A stretch of DNA of 64,000 nt from Spirodela intermedia (taxonomy: Eukaryota; Streptophyta; Magnoliopsida; Alismatales; Araceae): the NCBI GenBank assembly GCA_902729315.2, contig LR746266.1, positions 2,173,759-2,237,758 on the forward strand, written 5' to 3'. The stretch's first letter is position 1, and each line of letters opens with the position of its first letter. This document shows, in pieces, positions 1 through 11,259 of the stretch. The notes under the pieces are model-generated. The model was not told the origin of the DNA, ran no database searches, and saw nothing but the letters and a program-made list of their open reading frames with translations. The position numbers and the translations under genes are program-made.

Positions 1-1640
1 TCAATTGACTTTTCCTCACCTGAAATATGTTTTTCTTCATTTCTGTCCTTACTCCCTTCTACTAAAATTTGGATGATTCTTCCGTGATTAGCTGCTATTT
101 CTTTATCTAAGGTTCTTTCTCCTCATCATCCTCACTATATTCATTCATCAATTGTGAGTAATAAATGATTTTATTCAAATTTTCTGCTACTATATTTTCA
201 GCCTTAATATTCTCATTTACTTCTAATGGCTCATCGATTTCTTCCAATAATTGGAAATAAGGATCAGGTAAAATATTCTCACTCAATGTATTCACTGTCC
301 TAATATTTTCATTTTGTGAGTTTTTTTTTAAATTTATCCACCTAGACTCTCCTTGCTGAAATCCTACTATTGGATAGTTTCCTGAATTTTCTATGGGCTG
401 ACTAGGTGGCTGTCCCTCTTCTCTTCTATTCTCAAAAGTCTCTATAATTTGTTTTTGGTGCAACATCATTTGATTCATAGTTTGTTATATCATTTGGCTC
501 ATTTGCTGCATCATTTTCATAGCATCATGTTGGATTTGAGAGGGCTGATTTTTCTAAAATCTGTGTTCTTGTTTTGGACAAAATTCAAAATTTGAATTGG
601 ATCCAAGTGCTTCTGGATTTTGAATATTATTTGGGTTTTTCCATAAAAATTTATTCCCCCAATTAGGATTATAAAAATTAGAAAAATATTCCCTATTTTT
701 ACTAAAATTGTGGGGTATCTGCACTTATTCTTGCCTAGGATGATATTGAAATTCGAAATAATCATTTTCACCATTCATAGGACAAGCAATATATGCATTC
801 AATTGAAGATTAGGAGGCTTTCTAATATTCTCAATAAGTAAATCAAGTTTTTTTAATTTTTGATTAATCTGATTAATCTCATTTCTTAAATTAGAATCAT
901 CATCATGATGTAATTCATAAATTTCTCTCTTCTTATCCTTGTCACATAATTCAAAAGAGGCTTGATCTCTAGAATTTTCACTTAAATTCTCATAAAGACT
1001 GTAAATCGCATTAGGAGTTTTTTCCATAAAAGCTCCTCCACTTGGGTATAGCATGATCAGGACATTTTCTAAGTAAATCTTTGAATTTTTTCCATGTCTC
1101 ATGTAATGTGTCTCCTAGTCTTTGAGAAAAACTCTATATATATTTTCTCATATTTTAAGTTTTTCTCAAGGGATAAAATTTTAAAAGAAAGGCGTGTTCT
1201 ATATCTTTTCAACTAGTTAATTCTCTATCTAATGTGGATAGCCAATAGCTAGCTTTGTCTCTAAGTGTATGAGGAAATAATTTCATCTTAATAATTTTCA
1301 GTGTAACTTGAGGGAGATTAACTAAATCATATACCATATGAAATTTTTCTAAGTGCTGATGAGGTTCCTCTAAAGTCAATCCATGAAAATTAGGGAGCAT
1401 TTGAAAAATTCCTAGATTTATTTCGAATTTAATAGTGAGTGCTAATGGAACTCTAATATTGGATGCTCTTTGAAATGAATTAGGGATATAATGATTTTTC
1501 ATGGCCATAGGATTGTTCTCAATTTGACCTATACTTCCTTTAGGATTCATCAAAATTAATTTTTCTTTCAGATTTTTAGTTTTGAATGAAATAATAAAAG
1601 AATTTTCTAGCCTTGGATACAAGGATCTTCTACTATGCAT
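1..1640 (-). pseudogene. Athila-like Ty3/gypsy gag of element Z, broken, runs off left edge
   Basis: Read leftward from an ATG at 1640, this encodes a retrotransposon capsid (gag) polyprotein, which would package element RNA in cytoplasmic particles. The first open segment (1209-1640) has the Retrotrans_gag core: a stretch around FEINLGIFQML, then EEPHQHLEKF, then LFPHTLRDKASYWLSTLD, the usual layout of plant Athila gag. The frame breaks near 1209. It resumes at 725-1102 (acidic, coiled-coil-like, ending in a CPMNGENDYFEFQY block), at about 517-774, and at 107-478 (Gln/Glu-rich, QPPSQPIENSGNYP). At least three frame breaks or stops separate these blocks, so it is not functional as read. Elements X (26.1-27.7 kb) and Y (34.3-36.1 kb) carry homologous gags. 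Assignment to gag is firm; Athila lineage is inferred from gag wording and the tRNA-Asp PBS. Confidence 0.8.
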
Positions 1641-1841
1641 AAAAAATCAATAAATTCGAGGAAAAAGTTTAGTAATTATTACCCTCCTTCAGTATGCTCT
1701 AGTCCTCGCCTTGCTTCTCTTCATTCCCGTTTTTCTTTTGAAAAAAAAAAATTCAGCAAAAAGAAAATAAAACAAGAGTTAACTTTTTTTTTGTGTATTC
1801 TAAGAGAAAAATAGAAAAATACTAAATATTATGCAATACAT

Positions 1842-1858
1842 CCTCAGCAACAGCACCA
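1842..1858 (-). other. Primer-binding site (tRNA-Asp type) of element Z
   Basis: On the minus strand, five bases after the LTR end, the sequence reads TGGTGCTGTTGCTGAGG. It matches the complement of the plant tRNA-Asp 3' end (TGGCGCCGTTGCCGGGG) except for four transitions (three C to T, one G to A). It is the reverse-transcription primer site and fixes the LTR/internal boundary. The mismatches fit decay by methyl-C deamination. Confidence 0.75.
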
Positions 1859-3030
1859 AAATTTGATGTGACTTAGTTGTTGTATAGTAAATCACGTAAA
1901 TTTAAAATTTATAAAACTAGAAAATACGAATTTTTAGATATTTAAAAGTATTTCTGAAAAAATATATCAATTATAATTCAATAAAACTTCCAAAAATAGC
2001 GGTAATTTTTCAAATCGATCACATGGATGTAATATAGTATCAGGTAATTATTCAGAATTTTTCTCATTTAATACAATTTTCTATGAATTTTATACTAGGA
2101 AATGAAAATTAAATATATTTAAAATTCACAAAAAAGGGATATAAGGGTGCGGACGTCAAGATGATGTCACCGCCCGATAAATGCGAATTGGGTGGAAAGA
2201 GAGTTCTGCCCAATGATTCTTACGTAAGTGATTATAGACGATTTAATTGATCAAATTAAGGTCTATAAGAGCCGAAAGAATCATAATGGAATGAAGTATA
2301 TCTTGATAAATTTAAATCACACAAATGATCACTAAATGAAGCGGAAAGTAAGTTGAAAGTAGGAAAATAGAGTTCCAGCATCATGGCGGTGATGCGTCGA
2401 TAATGCACCAAAATCTTGAACATTCAATAGGATTGTCATGTAGTGTCTACAACCTCAAAGGCTCTTCTTAGACAAGGATGACGTGGGCAATCTCTAGATT
2501 TCCTTGTGAAGTTTAGAAATCAATGAAATGAGTCGTCAAATTGTCTCCAGCGGCTGTCATCCCAAGAGAGCAGAAAAATAGTGACTTTGCGGCTCTCCGA
2601 CGGTTGTCACCTAATGGAGTGGAGCTGGATGGAGGTGGGGCACATGTCAGAGAGCTTCATTCTCAGGTCCGTGCTGTAAGAGGAGGCTCTTCATTACATC
2701 TAGTACGCTCTCAAGAGGTGGCGACTCGTCTCCTAACAGATCATCTTCTTCTTGACGACGGCTTGTTTGTCGATCAATCGTAGATGCTTTACTTGATGGA
2801 TTCGCGATCCTTTTATCACGAATCGTTTAACAACTTTAGTAACAATGCTCCACGAATCGCGTTGACGACATTTTCACCAATGATCCGACGATTCTGGTTG
2901 CTTAATCTTTCACTAGCAATATGTAGGAAAGTCGCAATAATCAGATAAAAAATATGAGTTTTGGCTCTGGAAAGACTTAAACCCATGCCAGTTGCCCGCC
3001 CCTTTCTGGGGAAGGTGCGACGCGGGTTTA

Positions 3031-3072
3031 GTCCCACATCGCTTGTGTGCCAAAGTTTCAGGTGAATATATA
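3031..3072 (+). promoter_or_regulatory. snRNA-type USE + TATA in LTR-A of element Z
   Basis: GTCCCACATCG at 3031-3041 is an exact match to the plant snRNA upstream sequence element RTCCCACATCG. TATATA follows at 3067-3072 after 25 nt, the spacing seen in Pol III-type plant snRNA genes. It is antisense to the LTR. LTR-D is inserted 31 bp beyond the TATA box, near the expected start site, so this copy's transcription unit is interrupted; the remainder resumes at 5136. Confidence 0.6.
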
Positions 3073-3643
3073 TTAATGTTACATTTCAAAGCAAGTCCCT
3101 TTCTGATGGCGAGCGGGACCCGTCTCCATCAGCTCAGGAGACACCGGCAGTCTGAGTTCAGCCCGATCGACACGCGAAGACGAAGGAGCCTGGCTTTCGC
3201 TACACGGCCTAACCCTTCGGGACAACGACATTCCACCTCTGTGATGACGACAAGCTCGAGCTCACCCGCATCTTTCTTTGTACTTTCACATTGACTTGTT
3301 GGGCCTCGCATTTGTGTGTTAGCGGGCCCAATTCTATGTGTGTGTTGTTGTTTGTGTCTTCATTTCTTTAGGGTTTTATTGAGTCTCTCTTTTGAGGCCC
3401 AATTAAAACCCTAAGGGGGGGGGACCTATGTGTCTTTCCTTTGGGGCCTCTTTTGGGGGCTTATTTGGGTCTTCATTTGAGGCCTACTTAAGCACCGTAA
3501 GAGGGGCCTCCTCTTTCTCCTTTAGGGGAGCTTATTGGGTCTCTCTTTAAGAGGCCCAATAAGCCCCTTTGTAGCCTTTTGTGGCTTATGGGCTTGAGGG
3601 CCTCAAGTGGGCCCACCTCCCCTAAGCCCACTTGTGGGCCCCA

Positions 3644-3649
3644 TATAAG
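3644..3649 (+). promoter_or_regulatory. Putative TATA box of LTR-D
   Basis: TATAAG inside CCCCATATAAGGGGAGG is the clearest core-promoter motif in LTR-D. It would place transcription start near 3675 and make 3104-3643 the U3 part. Confidence 0.4.
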
Positions 3650-4370
3650 GGGAGGTACGACCCCCCCTCAAGAAGAGCGCCGTATTTTTGAGAGAGATTA
3701 TCGTTTTGTGAGTACCTTCTCCGTGATCTAGGATAGGGAGGGGAGGAAGAGGAAGGCCGTCGATACCCCCTTCGAGGACTTCGTTCCTCGTGACGCTGCT
3801 GCCCGAGAAGTCCCGCCACCGCCTGAGACCACTGCCGCCGCCGGCCATCTCAGTGCCGCCCGGGAGTTCGCCGCCGTCACCGGACGAAACGGTCGCGGTT
3901 GCCGCTGCAACAGCCGCCGCCTCTGCTGGAACCCCGTCACGCCATCGTGACGAAAGGGGCTCGCTTCGCCTCCCTACGAGCCGTCGCCGAGCACTCCGCC
4001 GGAGTCTCTCGACTCCTGGTTCGTCTGCCACCTCTTCCTCCGGAACTCCACGATAAACTCGCCGGAGCCGCCCTCCGCCGCTCCGCCCAGTCGCTGGCCG
4101 TTCACCGACGAACGCCTACCTGCCGCCGACGTCGGGAGAGACCCTGCAGCCGTGCCGACGAGCCAGAACCAGTCCCAGCTCCTCACAGGCCCCCGCCGGA
4201 GTTTCCCGACGCTCCGCCGCCGTCGCGCCGTTTCCGGCGCCGCTTAGACCTGGAGAGCTCAACCCTCCCTGGTATCGTCGGCCGGATCGTCTCCCCTCTG
4301 CTCCGCTTCCCGGCGCCGCCAGAGAGGCCGATCCTTCCGGCGACGGTTGGGTTTCCGCCCCGACCGCCGA

Positions 4371-4456
4371 CGCTCGGCCTTCCCGCCGAAGCGCCGCTGA
4401 CGCTCGGCATTCCTGCCGAAGCGCCGCAGACGCTCGGCCTTCCCGCCGAAGCGCTG
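4371..4456 (+). repeat. 30-bp tandem repeat in LTR-D
   Basis: Nearly three 30-bp units, each starting CGCTCGGC and containing GCCGAAGCG, at 4371, 4401 and 4431. In the 309-codon open frame they read as a repeated LGLPAEAP-type decapeptide. A multiple-of-three period with few differences could suggest coding constraint or simply recent slippage. Confidence 0.7.
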
Positions 4457-6213
4457 CCGCCGCGCCCCGCGCGCCGGCTCCTGCGTGCCCTAAGGCCGCC
4501 GCGCGGTTTGCCTCCCGCGCCCGATAGCGTGCCCTTCGGCCCACCAGCGGGTCCACGCCCACTAGCGTGCCCTTTGGCCCACCTGCAGCCCCACGACTTC
4601 CGTGACTCTCGACCAGGACCAACCATCGACGCTGAGCATTGCTCTTCACCGGACGTCTCTGCCTTCGTCGAATCTCTGCTCCGTCACGACCCGCCGGGTT
4701 ACGCAGCCCTGAAGGTTAGCTCCGTACCCCTTCCTCTTAAGTTTAATTATCTCTTGAAGGGTTTTCTTGGCTCGTCTCCTCCACCATCAGGAGAATGTAG
4801 ACATGATAGGACGGTTATCGGATCGTGACTTCCGACGCTGTGCCAGATTTACCACCATTCGTGAGCTGCAACCCTAGGCTACCTCACGACGATTGTTCCG
4901 CCATCTGTCCGGACATGGACCGAGAGGGCCTCACACTTACCATCGTCGAGTGTTTCCCCAGATTGTCCTAAGTTGATCGTGCATATTGGTATGCCTACTT
5001 GTACTTAGGTTACGTAGTCAGACCTAGAGTCTAGGATCTATACATTCTGATCGGATCGAGCCGACTGCCCCATTCCAAGTCTTGAGTTTCATTGATCAAG
5101 TACAGGGGGTTTTTGCCCCGTCTTGCATCACTTTCTCACGCGTGTATGACCACTCCTTGCCCCACAGCTGGCTGGCCACTAGTGACGTGGAAGGGGAGTG
5201 GTGCACACGTGCCTTATTAATCCAAGGCACTCGAGCCCCTACTCGTGGCTACTCCTCGACTACGCTTTCGACCTACTTGCGGGCCCAACTGGCCAGCAGG
5301 TCCCCCCCCATTTTGTTTTATTTTTATTTTAATTTATTTTTCTTCATTTATCTCAAAAGTAAGACTGTAAAAATCATATAAATTCGTATAAAATCACATA
5401 ATTACCCAAAAATTCACGTTAATCAATTGAAAACCACTTTTCAGACTTTAACACAAATATAAGTCTATCTATCATGAGTTAAGGCTAAAACTATATTATT
5501 TACTAATTATTAACTCATGATAATGAAGACTTATCACCTAACTACACTCAAGGTCTTTGGTTAGTGATCAGCTTTTCCCTTCTCCCCCCAAACAATGGTA
5601 ACAGCGTGGTTGACCCCTCTTTTAATAGATATCTCCGGCAAGTAGCACAACACTTCCAGATGACACTTCTGTGACTTTTGACATGGTGTGAAACGTTTGG
5701 ACAAAACTAAGTCGCCACACCAGTATCTCCAATTGCCCAAGAGGTAGACTAAACTTGGGTAATGATTTATTTTCTATTTTCATCATTTACTTATCTACTT
5801 TTGTCATTTATATACATTTTACGACAAGTTATTTTCATTTCATGCATGTTTCAATTGAAATGAGTAGAATTAATTCAAAACTTAATGAATGATCTTCGTT
5901 CTTCTTCTGAATCCTCTAAAACTCGTATGAGATTAAGGTAAGATCATTTTTAACTTATTTTTTATTAATTTTCACAGTTGAATCTTTACATATTCATGTT
6001 CCCAGGGTTCCATGAATAATGGTTATTCTTCTATTTTCAAACACAAAATCAATGAGACTAAAGGCTGCTTAAGGATCGTTGAACTGTTAAAATAATATGA
6101 AGACATTCACGATTGACCTCATGTCATGTGTGCGAATTCTCAAGCACACATTCGTTTGAGAATAATGGTCACCATGAAAATGAGTTGACCATATTTCTCT
6201 CTTTCCTTAGTAT

Positions 6214-7284
6214 TGATAATTATAAATTAGTAGTTACATTGATACATTGATATCTTAAATATAGATGTTAATTAATGAGTAGAGAATACAATTATACATG
6301 TGTTACCAACTCATTATGACATTCATGATATTTTATCATTTGAGTCCTAATATATATTATTTTATTTATTTTATTTATATTATGAGTCTAACCCCACTTA
6401 ACTTTTATGAAGTCAAGTGGTGATTCTTTCACATTTTCTTGATAATTATTTGATTGCAAGAATTTAGGTGAGCTTTTATTATGAGTTGAAGTAATTGAAG
6501 AAGACTAAGCCTTTAGCCCAATGAAAAGCCCAAGTCTTATGGAGAGGGTCGACCTAATATATTTATGGGCCAAAGAGAGGGTGTCACATTGACCTAGCCC
6601 ATTTGGACTTAAAAGGGCTATCAAAAGATGAGATCTAGGTTGCTCATCTTAGGGTGCCTTAAGATGAGATTAAGAGAAGGATTAGAGCAACTTCCTCATG
6701 GAATAATCTAAACCGTCCACCAAGAGAGTCAGTTATTAATCATAACCGTCCATTAGAGTGGCCTAATTCTCGAGAGGATTAAGGCATCTCGCCCCCTCTT
6801 GGAGGGCGCTTTTTGGCTCTCTCTCTAGCAATGGCTAGCCGAAGGAAACATGAGGGAAATCAAGGCCTAGTCAACAGCATTCTCGTGCCCTAGATCATCA
6901 TGGAGAAGAGATTACCTAGAGCACATCAAGATCATTACGGATCAAGCATTACTCAGCCTAAGATTGACGCACAACAAGATTTGTGCAAGATCCAGATTTG
7001 GGGCATCCTTTTAATCCTCTCCATAGATAGATTAACTTTTAATTCAAACTAATTTTCCATAACTGTTGTCTTCACCCTTTTATATTTAATTTTGCCTTTC
7101 ACAATCTCAAGTATATATATCTATATAAGAAATGAAATAACTAGAAATTTTACTCTCATTGCCCACACTCCCTGAGGATTGATGTTTATTTACCCTAAAT
7201 AGAAGAGTGAGGTTTTATAAATATTATTTGCATGAACTTGGTTGCATCACAACGACGTATTTAACCTCTAATTCAAGTTCATCA
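6214..7284 (+). mobile_element. Solo LTR of family LTR-C, copy 1
   Basis: A 1071-bp segment TGATAATTATAAATTAG..CAAGTTCATCA that interrupts LTR-B; the interruption is visible by comparison with the uninterrupted LTR-B at about 52140. Flanks are AGTAT (6209-6213) and AATAT (7285-7289), a 5-bp target duplication with one mismatch. Typical LTR content is present, with a CTCTCTCTAGCAATGGCTAG segment near 6820. Homologous copies start at 11260, 18019 and 39387. Confidence 0.7.
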
Positions 7285-7292
7285 AATATCGT

Positions 7293-7575
7293 CTTATTTC
7301 TCTCTCTTTCTCTCTCTCTCTTGTGAAACCGCTTCTTCTCTCTCTCTCTTGTGAGATCTCTCCATCTCTCTTGATCGATCTTCTATCTTCCTCTTCATCG
7401 ATAAATTTCCCTTTCTCTCCTCTCTCTCTCTCTCATGAGACCTTTCTCTCTCTTCATCTCACATGAGATTTCCTCCTCTCTTCTCCCTCTTTTCTCTCTC
7501 TCATGAGACCTTCTCTCTCTCCATCTCACGTGTGATTTCTTCTTTTCTCTTCTCTCTCTCTTTTATTCCTTCTTT
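7293..7575 (+). repeat. CT-rich tract with TCTCATGAGACCT-type units in LTR-B
   Basis: Degenerate CT dinucleotide runs interspersed with CTCATGAGACCT / CTTGTGAGATCT motifs. The same arrangement occurs in LTR-B copy 2 (52149-52440), so it is part of the LTR and not an independent microsatellite. Confidence 0.75.
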
Positions 7576-7867
7576 TTCTCTACTTTCCTTCCTTTATTCT
7601 TCTCACCTCACCTTTCTATTTTATTATTTTTATTAAATATCAATAAAATATTAAAATCACTTTATATATAAACTAAATTAATTTTCATGAAAGATTGATC
7701 AATCTCCCTATGTTCAACCTAAGACTTACTTCTATATGAATATTTTATTGTCTTGGTTATAAATATACTAGATAACATACATTTAAGCACAACAACAAGT
7801 GTACATCAAAAGCCATACAAACATTCAGTCAAGGAAATGATACATTTAGTGAACCTTGAAAAAGATT

Positions 7868-8254
7868 TAAGGTATGTGGGGGATCACTTCTTGACAAATA
7901 TGATGACAAGGTGGAAAAATTGATTGAATGGTTGACTGAAATTGACAACCATCACATGGGTTAAATCAAAATGAAAAAAATGTAGGACCCAAGAGAGGAG
8001 TCTTGAATGTTAAAGATATGAAACCAAAACTTGAGAAAGATATGACCAATAGGCATTTAGAGAATGTTGAGGCATCCTTAAGGAAGTTGACTGACATGAT
8101 ATAAAATTTATTATCTAATCTTACTATTTCACATGTTGAGAATACTTCATACTTTGTGTTTCAGCAAAAGACATGCAGATGGAGAATGCATCAACATTAG
8201 TGAAGTGAATGTGATGAACTATATACCACCTCACAACTCATGAAATGACCAAGG
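7868..8254 (+). pseudogene. Athila/Tat-like gag fragment with zinc-knuckle remnant
   Basis: A plus-strand gag relic. An open stretch from 7873 reads VCGGSLLDKYDDKVEKLIEW, like the C-terminal half of plant Athila gag (the LL.KSY.EA..L block). After frame changes come a predicted helical block (KPKLEKDMTNRHLENVEASL) and a CCHC-like region around KRHADGECINISEVNVMNYI, ending at PPHNS. It is broken by stops and frame shifts. LTR-A interrupts it at 8255, and pol of the same orientation appears at 9710, so both are probably pieces of one older element. LTR-B copy 1 just upstream is a possible 5' LTR, but no PBS supports that. Confidence 0.65.
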
Positions 8255-8474
8255 TGATAAGTCTTCATTATCATGAGTTAATAATTAGTAAATAATATAG
8301 TTTTAGCCTTAACTCGTGATAAATAGACTTATATTTGTGTTAAAGTGTGAAAGTGGTTTTCAGTTGATTAATGTGATTTTTGGGGTAATTATGTGATTTT
8401 ATACGAATTTATATGATTTTTATAGTCTTACTTTTGAGACAAATGAAGAAAAAGAAATAAAACTAAAATATTGC

Positions 8475-8661
8475 AAAATGGGGGGACCCGCCGGCCAGCC
8501 GGGCCCACAAGCGGGTCGGAAGCTCAGTCGGGGAGTAGCCGCGAGCAGGGGCTTGAGCGGCTTGAACCGATAGGGGCACGTGTGCGCCACTCCCCTTCCA
8601 CGTCACCGGTGGCCAGCCGGCTGTGGGGCAAGGAGTGGTCGTACACGCGAGAGAAGGGACT
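8475..8661 (-). ncRNA. Candidate Pol III-type RNA, LTR-A copy at 8255
   Basis: GC-rich segment between the USE/TATA module (8684-8725) and the first T-run on the minus strand (complement of AAAA at 8475-8478). Ends are predicted from TATA spacing and a T4 terminator. The USE has one mismatch here (GTCCCACATCA). Confidence 0.25.
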
Positions 8662-8683
8662 TTGCTTAAAAAGCTAACATTAC

Positions 8684-8725
8684 TATATATTCGCCTGAAA
8701 AATCAGCACACAACTGATGTGGGAC
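8684..8725 (-). promoter_or_regulatory. USE (10/11) + TATA in LTR-A
   Basis: Minus strand GTCCCACATCA (8715-8725), 25 nt, then TATATA (8684-8689). Confidence 0.45.
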
Positions 8726-9709
8726 TAAACCCGCGTCACACCTTCCTCAGAAGGGGCGGACAACTGGCGCGGGTTCGAATCCTCCCAGAGTTAAAATTCA
8801 TATATTTTTATCTGATTATCGTGACTTTCCTACAGATCGCCGGTGAAGGATTAAGCAACCAGAATCGCTGAATCATCAGCAAAAATCTCGTCAACGCGAT
8901 TCGCGGAGCATTGCTACTAAAATTGCTGAACGATTCGCGATAAAAGGATCGCGAATCCATCGAGTAAATCATCTCCGATTGATCGACGAACAAGCCGTCA
9001 TCGGGAAGAGGATGATCCGCCGGGAGACGAGTCGCCACCTCCTGAGAGCGTACCGGATGCGATGAAGAGCCTTATTTTCTAGTTTTATAAATTTTAGATT
9101 TGCGTGATTTAATATACAACGACTAAGTCACATCAACTATCCTCCCGAACGCTCAGGATTCCGGTGCATCACTGACGCATCGCCGCCGTGACGCCGGAAC
9201 TCTATTTTCTTGCTTTCAACTTAATTTCTGCTTCTTTTAGTGATAACTTGTTGATTTTAAATTTAGCAAGATATACTCCCTTTCATTACGATTCTTCCGG
9301 CTTTTACAGATCTTAATTTGATCAATTAAATCATCTGTAATCGCTTACGTAAGAATCACCAGGTGGAACTTTGTTTCCGCCCGATTCGCGTTCGTCAGGC
9401 ACTAACCTCATCTTGACGTCCGCACCCTTATTTCCCTTTTTCATGAATATTAAATATATTTCCTTTTCATTTCTTAGTATAAAATCTATAGAAAATAGTA
9501 GTCTTTGAGGAAAATTCTGAATAATTACCAGATATTATATTATATCCTTGTGATCGACTTGGAAAATTACCGCTATTTTTTGGAAGTTTTATTGAATTAT
9601 AATTGATATATTTGTTCAGAAATACTTCTAAATATCTGAAAAATCGTATTTTGTAGTTTTATAAATTTTAGATTTACGTGATTTAATATACAATGACTGA
9701 GTCATGTCA

Positions 9710-11259
9710 GTGCATTCTTAATTACTTGTGATATTGGAGGAACATATTTTTCTAGATCTTTATTAGATTTTGGTGCTAGTGTCAATCTCATGCCAAAAGT
9801 CTTATATGATAAATTTAAATTTAGATATTTAGAACTAATTCTCTTAGAATTACAATGTGCGGATAGATCTATTAAGTAACCATATGGTTTTTTGAAAGAT
9901 GTGAGGATTAAAGTAGAATATTGCACATTTCTCATTGATTTTATTGTGGTTGATATGAAAATACTTGATAATTAGAGTGGAGCACTTACAATTTTAGGGA
10001 GACCCTTTTTAGCCATCGTCAAAATCATAACTAATTGAGAAAAAGGGATAGTAGTATTAAGATAGGAGAGGAGAAGGTCAAACTTAATATTTTGAGATTA
10101 ATGAAATATTCTAGTGTTAGTCATGAAAAAGTTGGTATTTGTGATGTTTTTGATAAAGATGATGAATTAGGAGAAAATTATTTAAAAATTTGTGGAGTAG
10201 AATAAAAGGAAGAACTATTGGACCCTCTGAAACCTTTTGCTACCCCAACTTTGGACCTAAAACCTTTACCTTCTTCATTAAAATATGTTTTCTTAGGCCC
10301 TAAAAACACCTTACCTATTATTACATCATCAAGCCTTACATCTAAACAGGAGGAAAACTCATGCATATATTTATAGGACAGCAATAAGATGGTCATTTGA
10401 TGATATAAAAGAGGTACCTCCTAAGGTATGTGAGCATAAGATATTTATAGAAAAAAGTTCTAAGCAATAAATCGAAAATCAAAAGCGCTTAAATCCTCAT
10501 ATGTTAGAAGTGTTAAAGAAAGAAATATTGAAATAGCTTAAAGCAGATGTGGTATATGCAATCTCGGATAGTTCTTGGGTAAGTCCAATCCACATGGTAC
10601 CAAAGAAAACTAGCATAATAAAAAAAAGAAATGATAGAAGAGAAGAAGTGTAAACTAGATTAGTCACCAGCTAAAGAGTATGTATAGACTATAAGAAACT
10701 AAATTATTCCTTATCTTTTACTGATCAGATTTTAGAAAAATTGATCGATCAAGATTATTTCTATTTTCTTGATGGTTATTCAAGAAATAATCAAATTAAT
10801 ATTCATGCAGACGACCAAGAGAAGACCACATTTGCATGTCTAGTAGAAATATTTGCTTTTAAACAAATGTCATTTGGTCTTTAAAAAAGTAATGCTCCTG
10901 TTACATTTCAAAGATGTATGAATGCCATGTTTACTGAATTAGTGAGAGATGGATTGAAAATTTTCATGAATGATTTTTCAATTTTTGGTGCATCATTTGA
11001 TACAAATTTATTTAATCTACACAGGTTCTACAAATATGTATCCAAAGTAAACTTGTATTAAGTTGGAAAAAATCTGATTTCATGGTGTAAGAAGAAATAG
11101 TACTAAGACATCAAGTCAACAAGTATGGGCTAGAGGTAGACAAGACCAAAGTTGAAGTGGTCAAGCATCTACCTCTTCCCATCAATTTAAAATAACTTAG
11201 AGGGTTCCTCAGCCATGCGAGCTTCTACACAAGATTTATTAAAGATTGTGCAAAGTTTT
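9710..11259 (+). pseudogene. Athila-type pol fragment: protease and reverse transcriptase, degenerate
   Basis: Plus-strand Ty3/gypsy pol relic. Near 9755 is the aspartic protease signature LLDFGASVNLMP, followed by a DRSIK..YGFLKDV block and ILGRPFLAIV near 9990, all standard for plant Athila elements. From about 10500 comes reverse transcriptase: KADVVYAISDSSWVSPIHMV, then VCIDYKKLNYS, FLDGYSRNNQI, EKTTFACL, NAPVTFQRCMNAMF and FMNDFSIFGASF, ending with GFLSHASFYTRFIKDCAKF. The catalytic FMDD is FMND, so a metal-binding aspartate is lost. Several in-frame stops interrupt it. RNase H and integrase are absent because LTR-C is inserted at 11260. No LTR-A internal region in this window carries pol. 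Confidence 0.8.

Larger units (their letters stand above)
3104..5130 (+). mobile_element. Solo LTR of a GC-rich family (LTR-D)
   Basis: A 2027-bp insertion with LTR termini TGATGGCG..GCATCA, flanked by a perfect 5-bp target duplication CTTTC (3099-3103 and 5131-5135). Removing it restores a continuous LTR-A. Start and end form a short inverted repeat (TGATG/CATCA). There is no gag or pol inside, so it is a solo LTR. The body has repeated GGGCCTC/AGGCCCAAT motifs (3300-3600), a TATA box near 3644, then about 1 kb of very GC-rich, proline-codon-rich DNA. A 309-codon open frame (3899-4828) runs through that part but matches nothing I recognise and probably reflects low stop density at high GC. 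Orientation is taken from the TATA box and is tentative. Confidence 0.8.
1864..5536 (-). mobile_element. 5' LTR of element Z (LTR-A), split by a nested LTR-D
   Basis: A full LTR-A copy in minus orientation: it begins TGATGTGACTTAG at 1864 (LTR 3' end) and finishes ..GACTTATCA at 5536 (LTR 5' end). Removing the nested 3104-5130 insertion and one target copy leaves about 1.64 kb, the same as intact solo copies elsewhere. The PBS and gag of element Z follow to the left, so this is a 5' LTR. It is inserted in LTR-B copy 1, whose sequence resumes at 5537. The other end of the element is outside the window, so its target duplication cannot be checked. Confidence 0.85.
5537..7808 (+). mobile_element. 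LTR-B copy 1 (3' part), host of element Z and LTR-C
   Basis: From ACTACACTCAAGG at about 5541 this segment parallels 51527-52650 to an end at ..AAGTGTACATCA (7808). The second copy ends ..AAGTGCACACCA at 52650, and the two diverge beyond, as expected at an LTR 3' end. Shared landmarks are CTTCTCCCCCCAAA, a (T)-rich stretch with AATGAGTAGAA, and a CT-rich tract. Its 5' part lies beyond element Z, outside the window. LTR-C is nested at 6214-7284. I see no clear PBS after 7808, although gag-like sequence follows from about 7868. Confidence 0.65.
8255..9709 (+). mobile_element. LTR-A copy, chimeric (internal deletion, doubled 3' end)
   Basis: Begins TGATAAGTCTTC at 8255 and ends GAGTCATGTCA at 9709, but is only 1455 bp. 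At about 9069 the body jumps directly to an LTR 3' terminus (CTAGTTTTATAAATT..AAGTCACATCA, 9070-9134). It then re-enters mid-LTR sequence at CTATCCTCCCGAACGC and reaches a second, proper 3' end. About 230 bp of mid-LTR is missing. Flanks (CAAGG / GTGCA) do not form a target duplication. The simplest reading is recombination between two LTR-A copies rather than a simple solo LTR. Confidence 0.8.

Noticed and set aside
4116-4649. 177-codon and 147-codon minus-strand frames in LTR-D
   Set aside because: Gly/Arg/Ala-rich shadows of the same GC-rich stretch; no start context or domain.
3899-4828. 309-codon open frame as a host gene
   Set aside because: It lies wholly inside a solo LTR with a target duplication, is proline/arginine-rich, and overlaps equally long frames on the other strand, which is typical of GC-rich DNA without stops. 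Kept only as a finding.
8471-8871. Recurrent short frames in every LTR-A (for example reading VVVHAREGTLL or ADRPLLDDGLFVDQS)
   Set aside because: They recur because the LTR recurs. Each copy has different breaks, and they cross the predicted RNA and promoter boxes. No sign of protein-level conservation.
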